Positions 58,973 through 64,000 of a DNA stretch of 64,000 bases are shown piece after piece. Within the stretch, counting starts at the first letter, position 1. Every line of letters begins with the position of its first letter. Source of the DNA: CAYFYS01 sp965202905 (GTDB taxonomy: Bacteria; Pseudomonadota; Alphaproteobacteria; MPNO01); NCBI GenBank assembly GCA_965202905.1, contig OZ241868.1, positions 1-64,000 on the forward strand, in the 5' to 3' direction. The translations under genes and the position numbers were made by a program. The notes under the pieces are model-generated. The model searched no databases. It was not told the DNA's origin and was given only the letters and a program-made list of their open reading frames with translations.

Positions 58973-59809
58973 TTACGCCAGCGCGAACCCCTTGGCGGCG
59001 AGATAGGCGCGCATGGTCTGGCCGTCATTGACGGCCATCTGGCGGGCTTTGTCCTCCGACCAGCCGTAGAACTCGGGCGCGCCGAACCGTTCGGTGCGCC
59101 GGTACTTCTCCGGCGGGATCGCATAGCGCGCGTCGCGGCGGCGGTCGTAGCCTTCGATCGTCGCCGCGAGGTCGGAATCGTCGTAGCGGTCGGTATGCAC
59201 CGTGGCCTCCGGCGGCAGGCGGAGGCTGACGAACCCTTCCTGGGCCGGGTAGCCGACGCACAGGCCCGAAATCGGGAAGACGCCGTCCGGGATCGCCAGG
59301 ATCTCGGCGATCGTGTCGACATGGTCGCGGATATGGCTGATCGGACATGTGCCGAGGCCGAGTATCCCGGCGGCGCAGATCATGGTCTGCATGACGATCG
59401 CGGCGTCGATCGTCGCGTTCAGCACCGCGTCCATCGTGTCGTTGGCGTAATCGAGCCCGCGCATCCCGGAGATCCGGCGGATCCTTCGATTGTCGCCGCA
59501 GACGATGAAAAACTCGGGCGCCGAATCGATCCACGGCATCGAAGGGATCAGGGCGGCGATCTTCGCGCGGGTCTCGCGGTCGGCGATGCGGATGAGGGAA
59601 ACCTGCTGCAGGTCCGATTTCGAGGGCGCCGACAGGGCGGCCGCCAGCAGCGTCGCCAGCAGCGCCTCGTCGATCGGCCGGTCGGTATAGCGCCGGTGCG
59701 TGCGGTGGGCGAGCAGCCGCGCGATCGCCGGATCGGGTTCGGCGTCCGCGCCGGCCGGCGCCCCGGCGCCGAAACGGTCGCGCCAAAGCGCGCCGAAGCT
59801 CTTGCTCAT
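58973..59809 (-). CDS. Nitroreductase-family flavoprotein
   Basis: 278 aa of the FMN-dependent nitroreductase fold, NfsA/Frp-like in layout. FMN contacts: RTHRRYTDRPID at the N-terminus, APSKSDLQQVSLI, and GLGTCPISHIRDH, followed by GLCVGYPAQEG. It reduces nitro compounds, quinones or flavins with NAD(P)H. It is separated from map by about 40 bp on the same strand. Specific substrate unknown. Confidence 0.87.
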   Translation of the reverse strand: MSKSFGALWRDRFGAGAPAGADAEPDPAIARLLAHRTHRRYTDRPIDEALLATLLAAALSAPSKSDLQQVSLIRIADRETRAKIAALIPSMPWIDSAPEFFIVCGDNRRIRRISGMRGLDYANDTMDAVLNATIDAAIVMQTMICAAGILGLGTCPISHIRDHVDTIAEILAIPDGVFPISGLCVGYPAQEGFVSLRLPPEATVHTDRYDDSDLAATIEGYDRRRDARYAIPPEKYRRTERFGAPEFYGWSEDKARQMAVNDGQTMRAYLAAKGFALA

Positions 59810-59846
59810 GGCGGTCTCCCCGTCCGTCGTTCGGTTCGCGTTCGGT

Positions 59847-60671
59847 TCAGCCGTAAGGCGGCTTGTGCAGCCCGGCGGGCGAAAGCGTGAAGATCTCGCA
59901 GCCGTCCGCGGTCACGCCGATCGAGTGCTCGAACTGGGCCGACAGCGAGCGGTCCTTGGTCACCGCGGTCCAGCCGTCGGACAGGATCTTGGTCTCGTAG
60001 CGCCCGGCGTTCACCATCGGCTCGATGGTGAAGAACATGCCCTCCTTCAGCGCCAGGCCCTGGCCCGGCCGGCCGTAATGCAGGACGCTCGGCGCGCAGT
60101 GGAAGATCCGTCCCAGCCCGTGGCCGCAGAAGTCGCGCACGACCGAGAACCGTTCGGCCTCGACGAAAGACTGGATCGCATGGCCGATGTCGCCCAGGGT
60201 CGCCCCCGGGCGCACCGCCTCGATCCCGCGCATCATCGACCGGTAGGTCACGTCGCACAGCCGGCGCGCTTTGACGCCGGGCTCGCCGACCGGGAACATG
60301 CGGCTGGTGTCGCCGTGCCAGCCATCCAGGATCACCGTGATGTCGATGTTGACGATGTCTTCGTCGCGCAAGACCTTGTCGCCGGGGATGCCGTGGCAAA
60401 CGACATGGTTGACCGATGTGCAGACCGATTTCGGAAAGCCGCGGTAGTTCAGCGGGGCGGGAATCGCATCGCGCTCACGGATGAAATCGTGGCACAGCGC
60501 GTCGATCCGCCCCGTCGTGACGCCGGGAACGACATGGGGGGTTATGAAGTCCAGCACCTCGGCGGCGAGCCGGCCCGCGCGGCGCATCGCGGCGAATTCC
60601 TCCGCCCCGTGCAGCTGGATGTGAGGCGCGGGGTCCCGCAAATCTTCGGGGCTGGCCCAGCGGTCGTTCAT
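59847..60671 (-). CDS. map: Methionine aminopeptidase, type I
   Basis: 274 aa from ATG 60671. All five metal ligands are visible: NIDITVILDGWHGDTSRMF (two Asp), CGHGLGRIFH (His), FTIEPMV (Glu), and QFEHSIGVT (Glu). The upstream His for substrate binding is in NHVVCHGIPG. Removes initiator Met from nascent proteins; essential housekeeping enzyme in the cytoplasm. Divergent from the CinA-like gene across 220 bp that contain a 9-bp repeat cluster. Confidence 0.95.
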   Translation of the reverse strand: MNDRWASPEDLRDPAPHIQLHGAEEFAAMRRAGRLAAEVLDFITPHVVPGVTTGRIDALCHDFIRERDAIPAPLNYRGFPKSVCTSVNHVVCHGIPGDKVLRDEDIVNIDITVILDGWHGDTSRMFPVGEPGVKARRLCDVTYRSMMRGIEAVRPGATLGDIGHAIQSFVEAERFSVVRDFCGHGLGRIFHCAPSVLHYGRPGQGLALKEGMFFTIEPMVNAGRYETKILSDGWTAVTKDRSLSAQFEHSIGVTADGCEIFTLSPAGLHKPPYG

Positions 60672-60712
60672 GGGGCCGTTTATAGGGCGAGCCGAAGCGG
60701 TCGGTCCAGTTC

Positions 60713-60754
60713 TATCGCCTCTGTCGCCTGCGCCTCTGTCGCCTCTGTCGCCTG
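60713..60754. repeat. Degenerate 9-bp (cctctgtcg) repeat cluster upstream of map
   Basis: Four to five copies of cctctgtcg-like units in the divergent gap between map and the CinA-like gene. Confidence 0.7.
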
Positions 60755-60891
60755 TGGAGACCCGGCCGGCGGGCGTGGCGGACCGCGCGCCGACGCCGCG
60801 CGGTCGCCGGAGCCCCGGCATAGCGGCCGCGCTGGCCTCGGCCTGCGCCGGCTGATAAATATGCCCCGCCATTTCCTCCGCCGGGGGCGCG

Positions 60892-61701
60892 ATGTCCGAA
60901 GTGAAGATCGTCACCGCCTGCGTCCTGGTCATCGGCAACGAGATCCTCTCGGGCCGGACCCAGGACAAGAACGTCAACTATCTGGCCAAGGGGCTGAACG
61001 AGGCCGGGGTGAGGCTGCGCGAGGTCCGGGTGATCCCCGACGACCGCGCGGCGATCGTCGCCGCGCTGCGCGAGACCAAGGCCTCCTTCGACTATGTGAT
61101 CACCACCGGCGGCATCGGCCCGACGCATGACGACATCACCTCGGAATGCGTCGCCGAGGCGTTCGGGGTGGGCATGTATCGCGACCCGGAGATCGTCGCC
61201 CTGCTGCGGTCCTACATGCGGAGCGGGGAGATGAACGAGGCGCGGATGCGCATGGCGACCTTTCCCGAGGGCGCCGAGCTGGTCGCCAACCCGGTCAGCG
61301 CGGCGCCGGGCTACCGCATCGGCAACGTCTATGTGCTGGCCGGCGTGCCGCAGATCATGCAGGCGATGTTCGACGGGCTGAAGCACCGGTTCGAAGGCGG
61401 CGCCCCGGTCCGGTCCAAGGCGGTCCACGTCTTCCTGCCCGAGGGCGCGATCGCGGAATCCCTGGGCGTGCTCCAGGACCGCTATCCCGCCATCGACATC
61501 GGCAGCTACCCGGCGATGCGCCAGCGCCGATTCGGGGTCAGCGTGGTGCTGCGCGGCACCGATCCGGCCCTGCTGGAGACCGTCCTCGCCGACCTCAAGG
61601 AGGCGCTGGCCGCGCTCGGCGGCGAACCGACCGACGAGTCGCCCGAGAGCCCGCCCGATCCAGACCCCGATCCGGACCCCGATCCGGACGGTGGCGCATG
61701 A
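60892..61701 (+). CDS. CinA N-domain/MoaB-like competence-damage protein
   Basis: 269 aa. MoCF-type molybdopterin-binding fold: ACVLVIGNEILSGRTQDKN, TTGGIGPTHDDITSECVAEA and NPVSAAPGYRIGNVYVLAGV. Long CinA proteins add a C-terminal deamidase; this one lacks it and is the short, stand-alone form common in alphaproteobacteria. It ends in a low-complexity tail (PPDPDPDPDPDPDGGA) encoded by a 12-bp microsatellite, which could vary in length. Precise role unknown; nucleotide or molybdopterin chemistry by family. Confidence 0.88.
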   Translation: MSEVKIVTACVLVIGNEILSGRTQDKNVNYLAKGLNEAGVRLREVRVIPDDRAAIVAALRETKASFDYVITTGGIGPTHDDITSECVAEAFGVGMYRDPEIVALLRSYMRSGEMNEARMRMATFPEGAELVANPVSAAPGYRIGNVYVLAGVPQIMQAMFDGLKHRFEGGAPVRSKAVHVFLPEGAIAESLGVLQDRYPAIDIGSYPAMRQRRFGVSVVLRGTDPALLETVLADLKEALAALGGEPTDESPESPPDPDPDPDPDPDGGA

Positions 61702-61734
61702 GCCGGGAAGCGCCGGCGGGCCGCGCCGGCGGCG

Positions 61735-61760
61735 GTCGCAAACGATAGTCGCAAACGATG
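61735..61760. repeat. 13-bp tandem duplication after the CinA-like gene
   Basis: gtcgcaaacgata (61735-61747) and gtcgcaaacgatg (61748-61760) lie about 35 bp past the stop codon. Confidence 0.85.
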
Positions 61761-61960
61761 AGCGCCGATGTTGCGATAATTTTTGATGTCCGCGCATCGA
61801 CACGTCATCATCGACGCGTCATAGTGTGCCCGCCGACTCAGAATGTCGCGGCCGCGGCGTATCGCAGAGTCGGCCCCTGCCGTTTTCCCACAGATTTCGG
61901 TAACTCGACCACCGCCGGGCGCATCGCCCGGTCGCCGCAAACTGCCGATTGGACACGAAC

Positions 61961-62170
61961 ATGCCGCAAGGAACCGTGAAGTGGTTCAACTCCGCCAAGG
62001 GCTTTGGCTTTATCCAACCCGATGACGGGACGAAGGACGCCTTCGTCCATATCTCGGCGGTCGAGCGCGCCGGGCTCACCTCTCTCTCCGAAGGCCAGCG
62101 GGTCAAATACGAACTCCAAACCGACCGGCGCGGCAAGATGTCGGCCGAAAACCTCTCAAGCGCCGACTGA
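61961..62170 (+). CDS. cspA: Cold-shock domain protein
   Basis: 69 aa from ATG 61961 (MPQGTVKWFNSAKGFGFIQP), with RNP-1 KGFGFI and RNP-2 VFVHIS-type AFVHIS. A small beta-barrel RNA chaperone that melts mRNA structure. The roughly 200-bp leader contains a hairpin with a 6-bp GC stem (61916-61930), in line with the structured 5' leaders of cold-shock genes. Downstream is a perfect 10-bp stem (62219-62243). Which of several cspA paralogues this is cannot be told. Confidence 0.93.
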   Translation: MPQGTVKWFNSAKGFGFIQPDDGTKDAFVHISAVERAGLTSLSEGQRVKYELQTDRRGKMSAENLSSAD

Positions 62171-62218
62171 CCGCGGCGCGGGTCCGGCCGGCTCACATTC
62201 CGGCGGGCCCTGTCGCCT

Positions 62219-62243
62219 GCGCATCGGCGCGAGGCCGATGCGC
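62219..62243 (+). terminator. Stem-loop downstream of cspA
   Basis: gcgcatcggc (62219-62228) pairs perfectly with gccgatgcgc (62234-62243) around a 5-nt loop. There is no T-run, so it may be a Rho-assisted terminator or an mRNA 3'-end stabiliser. Confidence 0.5.
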
Positions 62244-62267
62244 GCCGTTGGGACTGCGAGGCTGAAC

Positions 62268-62495
62268 ATGGGCCGTAAACCGAACTACGGCATGGATCGC
62301 CGCGAGCGCGAACGGAAGAAGGCCGCCCGGCGGGAAGAGCGCGAACTGGCGAAGCGCGAGCGATCGCAGGAACGCAAAGAGCGCGACGCCGCGCCCGGGG
62401 CGTCCGACCCGACATCCGATCCGGCATCGGACGAACCCGAAACCCCCGGAGAACCGCCGGCCGAACCGTCTGCGGAACCGGGCGATGGGGAGTGA
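62268..62495 (+). CDS. Small highly charged protein
   Basis: 75 aa from ATG 62268. N-terminal half is Arg/Glu/Lys-rich (RERERKKAARREERELAKRE), likely one long charged helix; the C-terminal half is acidic and Pro-rich (SDPASDEPETPGEPPAEPSA) and probably disordered. Similar small proteins follow cspA in alphaproteobacteria. No functional motif is seen. Codon use and a clean start make it likely to be real, but it is not certain. Confidence 0.5.
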   Translation: MGRKPNYGMDRRERERKKAARREERELAKRERSQERKERDAAPGASDPTSDPASDEPETPGEPPAEPSAEPGDGE

Positions 62496-62909
62496 CCGGC
62501 GCGGAGAGATCCTGCCCGGGTTCGCGACCGCTCCGGCCGGCATGGCCGCAGGCGATTCCCGTTTGCGGCCGGGGTGAACGCGTCCTGATGTCATCTATCC
62601 GGCCGCGGGCGCGAGCGAATGATCGTGCTCAGGGTTTCGCCCCCAAGGCTCCGCCTCCTCCCAAGGTTTCGCCCCCAAGATTTCGCAGGGCCGGGGGAGG
62701 GGCTGACGTAACCCGCTGGACAGAGTTCGGATTTCGCGGGCTCCCGCCGTCGTCCGCGCGGCGCCGCATCGCCGGGCCGCCTCCGCTGCTGCGGCGCCGA
62801 CCCGGGCGACGCCCGGCGGCGGCTCCTGGCATCGCTGATCGGCGCCTGTGCCGGCTGGTCGCGCGACGGCCATGCCCGCGACAGTCCCACGCCGAGGTGA
62901 AGATGCAAG
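62496..62909. other. Non-coding stretch with 15-bp direct repeats
   Basis: About 410 bp with no supported gene. ggtttcgcccccaag occurs at 62633-62647 and 62665-62679 with a related unit between them. Open frames here show only biased Arg/Pro/Ala composition, as expected of GC-rich noncoding DNA. Confidence 0.5.
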
Positions 62910-63262
62910 ATGTCCAAAGCCTTCCCCGACGAGACGTGGTTCCCGTGGATGGGCGCCGCCAGCGACGACGGGCCGTTCTACTACCGGGTGCGCAGCCCCG
63001 TGGTCATGCCCCGTGGTCATGCCCCGTGGTCATGCCCCGTGGTCATGCCCCGTGGTCATGCCCCGTGGTCATGCCCTGTGGTCATGCCCCGTGGTCATGA
63101 TCGGGTTCGACCACCATCCCGGCGTCGTGTTCGACAACGAGGCACCCTCGGGCCATCACATCCATCACTTTGGCCCGCGCGCCCAACGGCGGCGACTGCG
63201 GCGTGGATTTCTTGCGCCAGCGCCGCGAGCGCTACGACCACTCGCACGGCCGCCGCCGGCTT
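62910..63262 (+). pseudogene. Hypothetical gene disrupted by a 13-bp repeat array and frameshifts
   Basis: Starts MSKAFPDETWFPWMGAASDD and then GPFYYRVRSP in frame from 62910, runs into eight 13-bp repeats, and appears to resume in a second frame with MIGFDHHPGVVFDNEAPSGH (from about 63097) and in a third with NGGDCGVDFLRQRRERYDHS (from about 63182). These pieces have protein-like composition with conserved-looking His/Asp residues. The array length (104 bp) is not a multiple of three, so copy number sets the reading frame. I do not recognise the family. It may be a pseudogene or a phase-variable gene. Confidence 0.45.
62996..63099. repeat. 13-bp unit, eight tandem copies
   Basis: ccccgtggtcatg repeated eight times from 62996 to 63099; only the seventh copy differs (ccctgtggtcatg). 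Each copy contains GTG and ATG codons in shifting frames. Confidence 0.97.
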
Positions 63263-63465
63263 CGCGAGAATCGAGCGGCGGGTCCGGCGGGATCGCGGAA
63301 CCGCCGGCCAGGCCGGCGATCGCCCGCAGCGGCCTCGCCGGACGGCCGACGGATGCGCCGGGGTTTTCTCAGCGAGCGTCCAGGCGAGCGTCATCGAGGC
63401 CGGATGAAAGCCCCCTTAACAGCCTCTTCAGCGGCCTTTTAGAGGCCTTAACAGCCTCTTTAACA

Positions 63466-63479
63466 GCCGCTTTAGCGGC
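63466..63479 (-). terminator. Short hairpin downstream of the carboxymuconolactone decarboxylase-family gene
   Basis: gccgc-ttta-gcggc hairpin six bases after the stop on the minus strand, followed by a weak TGTTAAAG tail. It is part of a region (63416-63460) with two copies of ttaacagcctctt 32 bp apart. Confidence 0.4.
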
Positions 63480-63484
63480 GGCGC

Positions 63485-64000
63485 CTAGTCCGCAAGCCGC
63501 GCCGGCGCGCTGTCGGGCGGGGTGATGTCGAAGGCGTTGGCGGTGCAGCAGACCATCGAGAAGTGACCGATGACGGCCACCAGGTTGACGAGCTGCTCGA
63601 CGCCGAAGGCGGCTTCGGCTTCGGCGTAGGTCCGGTCGCTCAGCCGGTGGGCCGTGACGAGCTCGGTCGCCGCCTGCCAGGCGAGCCGCTCGCGCGGGTC
63701 GCTGACCGGCGGTTCTTTCCGGGCGTTGATCGCGTCGACGACCGCCTGGTCGAGGCCCGCGGCGAGGGAATTGCGCACCTGGACCGCCCAGGGATAGTTG
63801 CCGTCCCAGTAGCGGATCACCGTCAGCACCGCGATCTGGCGTTCCCGCGCGGCGAGGTCCGAGTCGCGCAAGTAGCCGCCGAGATCCGACGTCAGGCGCA
63901 TCAGCCCGGGGTGGCGGATATAGGCCCAGAACGGTCCGCCGGTCGGGTTGCCCGACGCCTCGATGTCGTCGAAGACCTCGCCCTGTTCGGCGTTCATGTC
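63485..64000 (-). CDS. Carboxymuconolactone decarboxylase/AhpD-family protein (probably 5'-partial)
   Basis: At least 170 aa from ATG 63997; family members usually have 10-20 residues before the NAEQGEVFDDIEASGN segment, so the gene probably continues past the window edge. The PF02627-type core is visible (LAARERQIAVLTVIRYWDGN, YPWAVQVRNSLAAGLDQAVV). The CxxC/Cys-His catalytic site of AhpD is not evident in this core, suggesting a CMD-like fold with another role. The sequence ends HFSMVCCTANAFDITPPDSA. Probably a small catabolic or detoxification enzyme. Confidence 0.8.
   Translation of the reverse strand, partial: DMNAEQGEVFDDIEASGNPTGGPFWAYIRHPGLMRLTSDLGGYLRDSDLAARERQIAVLTVIRYWDGNYPWAVQVRNSLAAGLDQAVVDAINARKEPPVSDPRERLAWQAATELVTAHRLSDRTYAEAEAAFGVEQLVNLVAVIGHFSMVCCTANAFDITPPDSAPARLAD

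Noticed and set aside
61620..61695. Repeated Pro-Asp tail of the CinA-like protein as a functional domain
   Set aside because: It is a simple 12-bp microsatellite expansion at the C-terminus without a known role; noted as low-complexity only.
62996..63099. Possible CRISPR array
   Set aside because: Eight 13-bp units are directly adjacent with no spacers, the unit is not a CRISPR-length repeat, and no cas genes are in the window.
1..64000. tRNA, rRNA or riboswitch genes
   Set aside because: No cloverleaf, rRNA core sequence or recognisable riboswitch consensus was seen on either strand by eye; a covariance-model scan would be needed to exclude small RNAs.

Overview
This 64 kb window is high-GC (by eye mostly near 65-70% G+C) and reads as an alphaproteobacterial chromosome, probably a Rhodospirillales-like lineage. 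The evidence is a hopanoid gene set of the proteobacterial hpn type, an alphaproteobacterial-style LptD, GTG starts, many overlapping GTGA/ATGA stop-start junctions, and a large stock of Rieske oxygenases, SDRs, PrpD-, TcuA- and LLM-type catabolic enzymes. Genus is not claimed.

Layout. (1) 0-5.2 kb: the tail of a hydantoinase B gene, two M24/creatinase-like genes, and three tandem Rieske oxygenase paralogues, the outermost of which has decayed. (2) 5.3-13.5 kb: RidA, an orphan CoxL-type molybdenum hydroxylase subunit, SDRs, an IS481 remnant just upstream of lptD, and a dienelactone hydrolase-SnoaL fusion. (3) 13.6-22.0 kb: a hopanoid cluster (hpnC, hpnM, hpnH, hpnG, shc, hpnD). hpnB is reduced to a remnant fused to the end of a TauE-type exporter, hpnE is not in the window, and a GST gene is inserted. 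(4) 22.3-39.2 kb: a long, mostly co-directional catabolic operon (HTH protein, Rieske oxygenase, SDR, cupin, hydrolase, IclR, SDR, TPP enzyme, aspartate dehydrogenase, DUF1989), then LLM, MetE-like, TcuA-like, 2-hydroxyacid dehydrogenase, PrpD and amidohydrolase genes. Two genes here carry frameshifts at short repeats.

(5) 39.5-58.9 kb: a lower-GC accessory and defence island. It holds a DUF1998-type helicase translationally coupled to an unrecognised 755-aa Ig-like protein; a delta-class carbonic anhydrase with a clear terminator; a DUF1640 coiled-coil gene built of near-identical 66- and 33-bp repeats and flanked by two RAYT transposase remnants; a collapsed FitAB toxin-antitoxin locus; a type I R-M set with a half-size HsdS; a truncated vsr; and a GHKL ATPase-nuclease fusion coupled to a DNA methyltransferase. 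An IS5 remnant closes the island. (6) 59-64 kb: housekeeping genes (nitroreductase, map, CinA-like, cspA), a frameshifted gene interrupted by eight copies of a 13-bp repeat, and a carboxymuconolactone decarboxylase-family gene at the window edge.

Two themes recur. Gene decay is common. Perfect or near-perfect 13-24 bp tandem duplications sit at gene boundaries across the window, several of them over start or stop codons. The best candidates for something undescribed are the helicase/Ig-like pair and the GHKL-nuclease/methyltransferase pair.
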